NCBI GenBank assembly: GCA_035455245.1
Contig: DATIFN010000024.1
Coordinates: forward strand, 1-26,914
Source of the DNA: UBA8516 sp035455245
GTDB lineage: Archaea > Thermoproteota > Nitrososphaeria > Nitrososphaerales > Nitrosopumilaceae
Direction: 5' to 3'
Length of the DNA stretch: 26,914 nt
The stretch's first letter is position 1. Each line of letters opens with the position of its first letter. Of the stretch, positions 1 through 5,419 are shown one piece after another. Made by a program: the position numbers and the translations under genes. Below the pieces are notes generated by a model. The model saw only the letters and a list, made by a program, of their open reading frames with translations, ran no database searches and had not been told where the DNA came from.

Positions 1-1
1 A

Positions 2-187
2 CGCACTCCTACAGGCACTGCTTTTGTTACGGCCGTGGCACTTGACAAGGAAGGTAGACCAACTCCTGTCCCAGAATTAATGCTTGAAACTGATGAAGAT
101 AAGAGAAAGTTTGCGGAAGGAAAAGCAAGGATGGAACAAAGAGCAAGAGAGCGTAAAATGGCAAAAGAGAGTGGAGAACATGGGTAG
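2..187 (+). CDS. Acyl-CoA thioesterase (hotdog fold), C-terminal part
   Basis: This is the last 61 codons of a gene that begins before the window; it ends at TAG 185-187. The visible protein starts RTPTGTAFVTAVALDKEG and continues with a PTPVPELMLET segment and a charged tail rich in Lys, Arg and Glu. That combination (a final beta-strand with TAFVTAVALD, then G-R-P-x-P-V-P and a helical tail with an ET-x-E-D-K-R-type stretch) is typical of the C-terminus of YciA-like hotdog acyl-CoA thioesterases, which hydrolyse acyl-CoA to free acid and CoA. The catalytic half lies outside the window, so substrate and activity cannot be judged. The stop overlaps the start of the next small gene by 8 nt, which suggests co-transcription. 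Confidence 0.75.
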   Translation, partial: RTPTGTAFVTAVALDKEGRPTPVPELMLETDEDKRKFAEGKARMEQRARERKMAKESGEHG

Positions 188-398
188 GCCATCAAGCTAT
201 TTGCCAAAGATAGGAACGTTTGACGGTTCTGGTTTTTGGAAAAATGCATTTGCGCACCAACGTGGAATACTGTTAAGAAAAGTAAATGTTCCAGATGATC
301 AAATCAAGATTCTAATAGACAAGGCATACCATGAATTGCCTTCCCCACTAAGATATGAAATTGAAACTAGCGGAATAAAAAAAGAAGATCTGCAATAG
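180..398 (+). CDS. Small conserved-type hypothetical protein, 72 aa
   Basis: The reading frame is open further upstream (to an ATG at 84), but that part lies antiphase inside the thioesterase coding sequence. The ATG at 180 is the more plausible start and overlaps the thioesterase stop by 8 nt. The protein begins MGRPSSYLPKIGTFDG and is basic in the middle, with a predicted helix-turn-helix-like spacing around FWKNAFAHQRGILLRK and a second helix containing DDQIKILIDKAYHELP. I do not recognise the family and there is no signal peptide or membrane segment. Translational coupling to the thioesterase suggests the two are made together, but no function follows from that. Confidence 0.6.
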   Translation: MGRPSSYLPKIGTFDGSGFWKNAFAHQRGILLRKVNVPDDQIKILIDKAYHELPSPLRYEIETSGIKKEDLQ

Positions 399-456
399 AT
401 CAAATGGTTCGGTTTTCATCCTTCGTTTCCTTACATGTATACAATAGGTTAAAGGT

Positions 457-855
457 TTAATTTTCTATGGCTTTTTTCCAGCCTCTTATTTCCATGTCAA
501 AGTTTTTTAGTTGTTCCTCAAACTGTTCCTCAGTCATATTTTCTGGACAGACAAATGTCCAGCTCATGGTCGAACCTTGTCCGTTGGGTATGACTCTAGC
601 ATACACATCCCATGTAAGCCCACCACCAATGAAATCATTATCCAAAATTCCAAATTCCTTGTTCGAGCGAACTCTTGTTTTTGCATTCCCATAGGGAGTT
701 TGAAATGTCCACCACCCATCATTGCCTTTAGTTATTGATCGTAGCGCTCCACCTGTTTCCCAGTTCTTTACATTCTCAAAGAATTCAAAAACATCTTTAT
801 GATTTTTATTAACTGTCATAGTTTTAACAATGATTTTCCTTGGTTCTTTGCTCAT
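457..855 (-). CDS. SRPBCC (START/Bet v1-like) family protein, 132 aa
   Basis: The frame extends 11 codons upstream, but the ATG at 853-855, giving MSKEPRKIIVKTMTVNKNH, is the likely start because the SRPBCC fold opens with a first strand of this kind. The pattern is a beta strand (IIVKTMTVN), a helical bracket with DVFEFFENVKNWETGGA, a run of amphipathic strands including WWTFQTPYG and TMSWTFVCPE, and a long C-terminal helix (MTEEQFEEQLKNFDMEIRGW). These proteins form a deep hydrophobic cavity that binds lipids, polyketides or other apolar ligands; the actual ligand is unknown. A second SRPBCC gene lies 240 nt away on the same strand, with a zinc-finger microprotein on the opposite strand between them. 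Confidence 0.72.
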   Translation of the reverse strand: MSKEPRKIIVKTMTVNKNHKDVFEFFENVKNWETGGALRSITKGNDGWWTFQTPYGNAKTRVRSNKEFGILDNDFIGGGLTWDVYARVIPNGQGSTMSWTFVCPENMTEEQFEEQLKNFDMEIRGWKKAIEN

Positions 856-923
856 GATGTTAAACTGTGTGTGATTAAATAAAAACAATTCAATTTTAAT
901 ATCGGTATTATTCTTATACCATC

Positions 924-1082
924 ATGGGACTTTTCAAGAAAAAAGCCGTCGAGACAAAATGCAAAGAATGCGGCATGGAACTAAATGATCCTGTACGCTT
1001 GGAAAGGCATATGAAAAAAGCACACGCCCACCCTTCTCAGAAAAACTTTGACAATCCAGGTGGCGGCGGTGGCATGTGGTAA
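924..1082 (+). CDS. C2H2-type zinc-finger microprotein, 52 aa
   Basis: ATG 924-926 to TAA 1080-1082. The protein begins MGLFKKKAVETKCKECG and contains one classical C2H2 zinc-finger layout: Cys13-x2-Cys16, about 12 residues, then His29-x4-His34 with a further His36, inside RLERHMKKAHAHP. The tail is flexible and glycine-rich, ending in five Gly and MW. A TATA-like TTTAATA at about 893-900 sits 25-30 nt before the ATG, so the mRNA is probably leaderless. It lies between two minus-strand SRPBCC genes. Single C2H2 fingers in archaea can bind nucleic acid or act as protein-protein adaptors; which applies here is not visible. Confidence 0.75.
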   Translation: MGLFKKKAVETKCKECGMELNDPVRLERHMKKAHAHPSQKNFDNPGGGGGMW

Positions 1083-1092
1083 ATAAACAAAA

Positions 1093-1575
1093 TTACTTGT
1101 TAGAATCGAACTTGTCAGCCCAGTGAGTTCTTGTTTCCATCTTAAATGATGATTCTTGTGTATTTCCTTCTGATGCATTTTTTATTGCCACAAGTGCCTG
1201 GTCTGTGTTATCCTGAAAATCAGTGTTTAGTTTTCCTGACATGAATCCTGCCATTCCTTTGAATTTGACATCCCATGTTATCCCCAAGGTTGTTCCCCCA
1301 CCGCTTGGTGTGAGCTGGGTGGTTTTTGTTCCGGCAATTATTCCTTTGATAAATTCTGCAATAATTTTTTCTTGTGGATAAAGGGTTACAGTCTGTAAAC
1401 ACCTGTCCACCTTTCCTAATGTAATTTCATATTTTACCACATTACCTTCTGTTGACAAGGTTCTAGTCTTTGTGATGTTATTCCAAAACTTTGATTCTCT
1501 GTCAAGATCAGACACCACTTGCCAGACCTTGTCTAAGGATGAGTTAATCTGGATGGATCCCTTAATCTCAACCAT
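1093..1575 (-). CDS. SRPBCC family protein, CoxG-like, about 160 aa
   Basis: I take the ATG at 1573-1575 (MVEIKGSIQINSSLDKVWQV); an ATG four codons upstream at 1587 is also possible. The N-terminus has the hallmark of the CoxG/polyketide-cyclase type of SRPBCC: a strand, then S-x2-K-V-W-x-V-x-S-D-L-x-R-x2-x-F-W. A central region of strands follows and then a segment with SGGGTTLGITWDVKFKG, typical of ligand-cavity proteins of this class. The C-terminal helix (DNTDQALVAIKNASE) closes the fold and a short polar tail follows. It is unlikely to have a catalytic centre and more likely carries or shields a hydrophobic ligand. It shares the superfamily but little obvious sequence with the upstream SRPBCC gene at 457-855. 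Confidence 0.75.
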   Translation of the reverse strand: MVEIKGSIQINSSLDKVWQVVSDLDRESKFWNNITKTRTLSTEGNVVKYEITLGKVDRCLQTVTLYPQEKIIAEFIKGIIAGTKTTQLTPSGGGTTLGITWDVKFKGMAGFMSGKLNTDFQDNTDQALVAIKNASEGNTQESSFKMETRTHWADKFDSNK

Positions 1576-1637
1576 ACAAAATGACATTTTTTAGTACAAT
1601 ATAGGTTTTTTATGAAAAATTGTTCATGAAATTAAAT

Positions 1638-1726
1638 GACAAGAACGCCATCATGGGTCATCTGTGATGGGAAGGGATATGTCTTGGTCAAGGTTCTGTT
1701 GACAGCAGCACTCTGGCGTTCATGTC
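1638..1726. ncRNA. Candidate structured RNA or regulatory element, three-stem layout
   Basis: In the gap between two minus-strand genes, GACAAGAACGCCA (1638-1650) pairs with TGGCGTTCATGTC (1714-1726), 13 positions with a single mismatch. Inside lie two perfect hairpins: CCATCA/TGATGG (1648-1653 with 1665-1670) and GTCAA/TTGAC (1687-1691 with 1699-1703). The closing stem and first hairpin compete for three bases. The strand is unclear. On the minus strand TTAATATG (1748-1755) is centred about 26 nt from the stem end at 1726; on the plus strand a weaker T-rich box near 1606-1613 would fit a start near 1636. There is no convincing open reading frame. It is not a tRNA and has no clear C/D or H/ACA boxes. 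Confidence 0.4.
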
Positions 1727-1733
1727 TTACACC

Positions 1734-1752
1734 ATATGACTAAAAATCATAT
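1734..1752. repeat. Short palindromic hairpin ATATGA/TCATAT
   Basis: ATATGA (1734-1739) and TCATAT (1747-1752) are a perfect 6-bp inverted repeat around a 7-nt A-rich loop. It lies between the larger folded element (1638-1726) and the end of the GIY-YIG-like gene, and overlaps the minus-strand TATA-like box at 1748-1755. It may be an operator or just an AT-rich palindrome. Confidence 0.3.
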
Positions 1753-1790
1753 TAAGCCTGACTTAACCATGTTACACAATAGATTGGATT

Positions 1791-2192
1791 TTACTCTTCT
1801 GCGTTAGTCTCAGTTATGTTAATTTTGTCGTATTTTCCCGAGCCAGATGGAAGATTTTCAGGTTCGTTAAAGCTGTGTTTGTATTTGAAGTAAAGTCCTT
1901 TCTCTAGATCTTTTCTAGTGCTTTCTCCATCACTTGTCACATATCTAAAAAAGGCTTTTTTTTCTTTCAGAAAGGTCTTTAGTTTTTCATTTGCTTCGTT
2001 TTCTGACAAGTGTTTTGCATAAATTTGTTGTAAATTTTCAGTTGTTCCAACAAACCTTCTTGTATAACCCCCGTCTGCGGTTTTTCTACCCTGTATTTCA
2101 TACACTCCACCATCTGAGGGGATTTTTGTTTTGTTAGTATTATCATATCCGATTCTGCTTGACCAGGTTATTTTGAAATTACAATTTAGCAA
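1791..2192 (-). CDS. GIY-YIG nuclease-like protein, 133 aa
   Basis: The frame contains no ATG at all; the best start is TTG at 2190-2192. The middle of the protein follows the GIY-YIG scheme: GGVYEIQG for the GIY strand, TRRFVGTTENLQQIYAKHL for the YIG strand with its following helix and basic/His residues, then KKAFFRYVTSDG, a helix with acidic KDLEKGLYFKYK (position of the metal-binding Glu) and a closing N-E-P-E-N-L-P-S-G-S-G-K-Y. In characterised members this fold cuts DNA (UvrC, homing nucleases, Slx1). Here the Y of YIG is replaced by F, so activity is uncertain. The N-terminal 25 residues and acidic tail are unassigned. Family assignment is by motif only. Confidence 0.6.
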   Translation of the reverse strand: MLNCNFKITWSSRIGYDNTNKTKIPSDGGVYEIQGRKTADGGYTRRFVGTTENLQQIYAKHLSENEANEKLKTFLKEKKAFFRYVTSDGESTRKDLEKGLYFKYKHSFNEPENLPSGSGKYDKINITETNAEE

Positions 2193-2257
2193 TAAGACTG
2201 ATCATGTTTTAAGGCAATAAGAGTGTAGCACTTGACCAACTTTTGCAATTTCTTGTT

Positions 2258-2554
2258 CTAATTACCACAACTGCAATCATCAGAGACAAATTTTAGTTTG
2301 TTTTTTCCTTCGTGTTTTGTTTGTTGATAGTGTGCCATGTTTATTATGCGATCTACCACAGACTTGTCTTTCCATGAACCTTCAAGTGCAAACCAGGATT
2401 CAATCTCATAAACGTCATATCTTCCTCCAGATTCAACGATTCCCTTGAAGACATTTTTGATCATGTTCTCATCATCTTGTGAGAGGCGTTTTTTGTTTGA
2501 AACAGAGGTTGTGATCTCATTTAGTTTTATTATGAGGTCATTTGACAATGGCAT
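2258..2554 (-). CDS. Hypothetical protein, 98 aa, Cys-x-Cys tail
   Basis: The frame is open to 2635, but ATG 2552-2554 (MPLSNDLIIKLNEITTSVSN) is favoured. A TATA-like TTATACAA around 2574-2581 lies about 26 nt upstream, and a longer version would run into the divergent TPR gene. The protein looks mostly helical, with a central VFKGIVESGGRYDVYEIESW stretch, and ends in DDCSCGN. That short C-x-C ending resembles a metal-binding or redox tail but is too little to assign. I do not recognise the family. It is transcribed away from the TPR gene at 2621 from a shared 66-nt intergenic region. Confidence 0.55.
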   Translation of the reverse strand: MPLSNDLIIKLNEITTSVSNKKRLSQDDENMIKNVFKGIVESGGRYDVYEIESWFALEGSWKDKSVVDRIINMAHYQQTKHEGKNKLKFVSDDCSCGN

Positions 2555-2593
2555 GCCAGAGATTCTCCTTGTATTGTATAAGAAAGTTTCAGA

Positions 2594-2600
2594 TTTATAC
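2594..2600 (+). promoter_or_regulatory. TATA-like box for the TPR gene
   Basis: TTTATAC is centred about 26 nt before ATG 2621, so transcription would begin close to the start codon and give a leaderless mRNA. The spacing is seen directly; function is inferred. Confidence 0.45.
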
Positions 2601-2620
2601 ACATTTAGAGTAACCATACC

Positions 2621-3127
2621 ATGGAAGAAATTCAAAACATTGACGAATTATTTGACAAAGGGATCACGCTGCGCAAGACAGGAAACCCAAAAGAATCAAT
2701 TTTGTATTTTAACAAAGTGCTAGATATCAACCCTAACCATCTTGAGGCCTTGCTAAACAAAGGACATGCCTTGGGAAGGATTGGAAGATACAATGATGCT
2801 CTGGTTTGGTATGATAGAGTTTTGAAAATTGATCCTAACAATGTGTTGGCTTTTATAAACATGGGACTGTGTTATCATTATTTGAAAGAATATGAAAAGG
2901 CAGTATTGTTTTATGAAAAGATTCTGGAGAAACATCCAGATCATGCCAATGCCATTTATCACAAGGCCTGCAGCAAAGCGCTCCTAAACAAGATTGATGA
3001 ATCAATAGAGTTACTTGGGCAAGCAATCAAGCTTGACCTCACATTTAGAATCAAAGCAAGGGGAGACATTGATTTTGATAAAATAAGAAACAATGACAGA
3101 TTTATGAAACTTGTCGACAGATGGTAG
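2621..3127 (+). CDS. Tetratricopeptide (TPR) repeat protein, 168 aa
   Basis: Three clear 34-residue TPR units follow each other from about residue 8 to 110, each ending in a Pro-Asn/Asp step: LDINPNH, LKIDPNN and EKHPDHA. The unit consensus (G-x2-L-x3-G-x2-x-E-A-x3-Y-x-x-x-L-x-x-x-P) is well kept, for instance KGHALGRIGRYNDALVWYDR. A degenerate fourth unit with ACSKALLNKIDESIELLGQA follows and the end (RGDIDFDKIRNNDRFMKLV) resembles the capping segment of bacterial and archaeal TPR proteins. TPRs are protein-interaction scaffolds; there is no catalytic domain and no membrane segment, so it is probably a cytosolic adaptor. The partner is unknown. Confidence 0.85.
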   Translation: MEEIQNIDELFDKGITLRKTGNPKESILYFNKVLDINPNHLEALLNKGHALGRIGRYNDALVWYDRVLKIDPNNVLAFINMGLCYHYLKEYEKAVLFYEKILEKHPDHANAIYHKACSKALLNKIDESIELLGQAIKLDLTFRIKARGDIDFDKIRNNDRFMKLVDRW

Positions 3128-3181
3128 ATCTAATTTGCAATAGGAAAGAATACAAAGGCAATCAAAAAACAATGCATATCT

Positions 3182-4057
3182 TTGACTAGGATAGGAATTA
3201 TCGGAACCGGGATGCTTGGTAAAGCAGTAGCAACCAGGCTTTTAAAATCAGGTTATCATCTGGCTGTTTACAACAGAACCAGAGAAAAAACAGATCAACT
3301 AAAGATTCTTGGAGCACAAGTATCGGATTCACCAAAAGATGTTGCCCTGTCTTCTGATTTGGTGATAACAATTGTCAAAGATGCTTTAGCTGTACAGGAT
3401 GTTTCTTTTGGAAAAAATGGAATCATCGATGGAAAACATGATGGACTCGTAGTAGCTGACATGAGTACGACAAACCCAGTTTCATCAAAGGAAATTGCAA
3501 AAAGATACATGGAAAATGGAATCCCAATGCTTGATACGCCAGTCATGGGAGGTCCAGGCCAGGCAGAAAATGGTGAGCTTGTAGTGATGGTTGGAGGAAA
3601 CAAAACTGTTTACGAAAATAATAGAAAAATTTTTGATACTATTGGAACCAAGACGTTTTTCCTAGGTGAAAACGGTTCAGGTCATGCTATGAAACTAGCT
3701 ATGAATCTGCAGATTTCCATGCTTGCCTTGGCCTTGTCAGAAAGCATCACACTAGTTAGAGGAGCAGGTCTTGATCCAGAAATTTTCCTAGAAATTTTAA
3801 ACTCGACATATTTCAAAACAGGAATGAGTGTAAACAAGGGTCCCAAGATGATAAAGGGGGATTTCAAACCAACCTTTACTCTTAAGATGATGAAAAAAGA
3901 TCTCGATACAATAAACCAAGCTGCGGAAAATTTCAATCTTGCTTTACCGATGTCAAGCCTTGCAAACAAGCTATACCAAGAGGCAATGGACGGTGGCTTT
4001 GCTGATTTGGATTACACTGGAATTCTTGAATTTATAAGGAAAAAAAGCAAGAAGTAA
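3182..4057 (+). CDS. Beta-hydroxyacid dehydrogenase (3-hydroxyisobutyrate dehydrogenase family)
   Basis: The start is TTG at 3182; no in-frame ATG lies nearby and the Rossmann motif begins at once: RIGIIGTGMLGKAVATRLL, with the G-x-G-x2-G dinucleotide loop. Next come YNRTREK (an Arg after the second strand, which usually signals NADP preference), the substrate-binding DTPVMGGPGQAENGELVVM motif, and GSGHAMKLAMNLQ with the conserved catalytic Lys of the family. At 291 aa the length is normal. Members reduce or oxidise 3-hydroxyacids and include glyoxylate/succinic semialdehyde reductases. In an organism fixing carbon by the 3-hydroxypropionate/4-hydroxybutyrate cycle it could be a semialdehyde reductase, but that substrate is inference only. 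Confidence 0.88.
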   Translation: MTRIGIIGTGMLGKAVATRLLKSGYHLAVYNRTREKTDQLKILGAQVSDSPKDVALSSDLVITIVKDALAVQDVSFGKNGIIDGKHDGLVVADMSTTNPVSSKEIAKRYMENGIPMLDTPVMGGPGQAENGELVVMVGGNKTVYENNRKIFDTIGTKTFFLGENGSGHAMKLAMNLQISMLALALSESITLVRGAGLDPEIFLEILNSTYFKTGMSVNKGPKMIKGDFKPTFTLKMMKKDLDTINQAAENFNLALPMSSLANKLYQEAMDGGFADLDYTGILEFIRKKSKK

Positions 4058-4071
4058 AATCATCTAACTAG

Positions 4072-4077
4072 TATATA
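4072..4077 (+). promoter_or_regulatory. TATA box of the methyltransferase gene
   Basis: TATATA within AGTATATATC is centred 26-27 nt before the predicted TTG start at 4102. The distance matches a leaderless archaeal promoter and is the main reason for choosing the TTG start. Confidence 0.55.
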
Positions 4078-4101
4078 TCAAGAATCGATTTAGAAATCAC
4101 A

Positions 4102-4974
4102 TTGGTTTCAATCAATCCAATCCAAGTGATTTTGTGGACATTTAGACGCAATGAACGGGATGTGGTTAACCTTTACAATTCACTTTCTCCACTAATGCAG
4201 ATTGCGACTGGAGGGAGCATGCTCAACTTTGGATATTGGAATCAAAAAACAAAAGATCCCGTAGAAGCTCAGCGTGAACTTTGCACAGTAGTTGGGAATC
4301 TAGCGGAACTTGGTTCTGCAAAAACGGTTGTAGATTTGGGGAGTGGCTTTTCTGCACCTGCGATGCATTGGAAAACAATGTATGATTTGTCGCAGATCAC
4401 TTGCGTAAATATTAATTTTAACCAGCTAAGAAATAGAGTTACAAACGGTACCAATCCTGAATCATCTCAAGATGGAATTTTGGTTGTTAACTCTACCTCA
4501 ACCTCCTTGCCACTAGCAAATAATTCCGCCGACAGAGTGATTGCATTAGAATCAGCTCAGCATTTCAAACCATTAGATGGTTTTATTCGAGAATCAAGAC
4601 GAGTTCTAACTAAAAACGGAATTTTTGTCTTGGCAATTCCAGTTACAACCAAAGAGTCTTTTACATCATTTATGAAACTTGGAATCCTATCTTTGACATG
4701 GTCATCGGAACATTATGGGTTAGATAGGATAAAATCTGAATTAACAAAAGGAGGTTTTCAAATAATTGAACTTCAGAAAATAGGAAAAAAAGTCTATGAA
4801 CCATTGACTGACCATTACATTAAGAATCGAGATTCGCTTAGGAGCAAGATTTTGAAAGAATATCCACCATATCTTGAAAATATTCTCTACAAATCATTAC
4901 TAAAAATGAAAGATGCATCACAAAAAGGAGTCATAGATTATGCACTCATCAAATGTGTTTTATCAAAACAATGA
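4102..4974 (+). CDS. Class I SAM-dependent methyltransferase, 290 aa
   Basis: The start is TTG 4102; GTG at 4126 is an alternative. Motif I is VVDLGSGFSAPA at about residues 75-86, the SAM-binding glycine loop. After a strand with ITCVNINFNQLRNR come the post-I region, ADRVIALESAQHF (motif II, the substrate-side 'ESAQHF' typical of small-molecule O/C-methyltransferases) and FIRESRRVLTKNGIFVLAIP (motif III). The stretch YNSLSPLMQIATGGSMLNFGYW before motif I is like that of sterol, tocopherol and rebeccamycin-type methyltransferases, so a small lipid, quinone or other metabolite substrate is more likely than RNA or protein. The precise acceptor cannot be read from the sequence. It is probably a single-gene transcript. 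Confidence 0.82.
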   Translation: MVSINPIQVILWTFRRNERDVVNLYNSLSPLMQIATGGSMLNFGYWNQKTKDPVEAQRELCTVVGNLAELGSAKTVVDLGSGFSAPAMHWKTMYDLSQITCVNINFNQLRNRVTNGTNPESSQDGILVVNSTSTSLPLANNSADRVIALESAQHFKPLDGFIRESRRVLTKNGIFVLAIPVTTKESFTSFMKLGILSLTWSSEHYGLDRIKSELTKGGFQIIELQKIGKKVYEPLTDHYIKNRDSLRSKILKEYPPYLENILYKSLLKMKDASQKGVIDYALIKCVLSKQ

Positions 4975-5013
4975 TCGAGGTATCATTATCAAGATTGAAA
5001 ACAACCATACTTT

Positions 5014-5023
5014 GTTAAATATC
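5014..5023 (+). promoter_or_regulatory. TATA-like box upstream of the candidate small RNA
   Basis: GTTAAATATC has its centre about 26 nt before position 5044-5045, exactly where the long closing stem of the folded element starts. It may be the promoter of a small RNA. Confidence 0.45.
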
Positions 5024-5043
5024 TAGTTCACGTATTGAAATAT

Positions 5044-5113
5044 GCCGGAAACGCAGGGTAATCACCCTAAAGCGTAATGTACAGTGGTATGCGACGTTTC
5101 TTACGTTTCCGGC
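5044..5113 (+). ncRNA. Candidate structured small RNA or leader element, about 70 nt
   Basis: GCCGGAAACG (5044-5053) and CGTTTCCGGC (5104-5113) form a perfect 10-bp closing stem. Within it, AGGGT-AATC-ACCCT is a perfect 5-bp tetraloop hairpin, and GCGTA can pair with TATGC (one G-U) around a loop containing TGTACAGTGG. This gives a three-way-junction-like fold. A second copy of the 3' strand, CGTTTC (5095-5100), sits just inside and could displace the closing strand, so two alternative stems are possible. GC content is clearly higher than in the surroundings. A TATA-like box (5014-5023) is placed for a start at 5044, and a T-rich stretch (CTATTTTATATAAAG) follows. It does not match a tRNA or a riboswitch class I can name. 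It may be a separate small RNA or the leader of the gene at 5162. Confidence 0.5.
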
Positions 5114-5117
5114 TCTA

Positions 5118-5128
5118 TTTTATATAAA
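5118..5128 (+). promoter_or_regulatory. TATA box for the 85-aa gene at 5162
   Basis: TTTATATAAAG, a near-perfect archaeal TATA box, lies directly after the folded element. A start about 26 nt downstream (near 5150) would leave a short leader before ATG 5162. It suggests the gene has its own promoter apart from the candidate RNA. Confidence 0.5.
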
Positions 5129-5161
5129 GAACTTTTTATTGGGCCACAACCAATTTTTGAC

Positions 5162-5419
5162 ATGGAAAGCTGTGACACCAGGACAAGGGCTTACAAAAAT
5201 GGCAAAACTTTTGAACAGTGCAAGCAGATTGCTGAAGTAATCACTGGCCAAATTTCAAAAAAAATTGATATTGAAGGAAAAATTTCCTGGAAAGAGATTC
5301 TAGAAACAGTTGAACATGACGAGCTTGTCTACAAGCTTACCCTGAAATATCTCAGACGAGACGGATACAATATTGGAGATTGGAAGACTCCTGAAGTGAA
5401 AAAATCAGTTACGGTTTAA
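5162..5419 (+). CDS. Small protein, possibly ATP-cone-like, 85 aa
   Basis: The open frame reaches back to 5084 but that part is the structured element, so ATG 5162 (MESCDTRTRAYKNGKTFEQCK) is chosen, about 12 nt past the start predicted from TTTATATAAAG. The sequence has some features of an ATP-cone: a basic-polar opening strand (TRAYKNGKTFEQCK), a helix with IAEVITGQI, then KISWKEILETVEHDELVYKLTLKYLRRDGYN. ATP cones sense nucleotides in ribonucleotide reductases and in NrdR. The match is loose and I would not rely on it; it could equally be an unrelated helical small protein. It ends in an 11-nt tail-to-tail overlap with the membrane-protein gene. Confidence 0.45.
   Translation: MESCDTRTRAYKNGKTFEQCKQIAEVITGQISKKIDIEGKISWKEILETVEHDELVYKLTLKYLRRDGYNIGDWKTPEVKKSVTV

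Noticed and set aside
84..179. Upstream extension of the 72-aa gene from the ATG at 84
   Set aside because: This part overlaps the thioesterase coding region in another frame and reads as low-complexity Lys/Glu; the ATG at 180 fits the usual 8-nt overlap better.
1638..1726. tRNA, C/D box or H/ACA guide RNA at the folded element
   Set aside because: There is no 7-bp acceptor with a T-arm GTTCRA; the RTGATGA-like GTGATGG and ATGATGG are internal and lack a partnered CTGA D box; no ACA box is placed after a stem.
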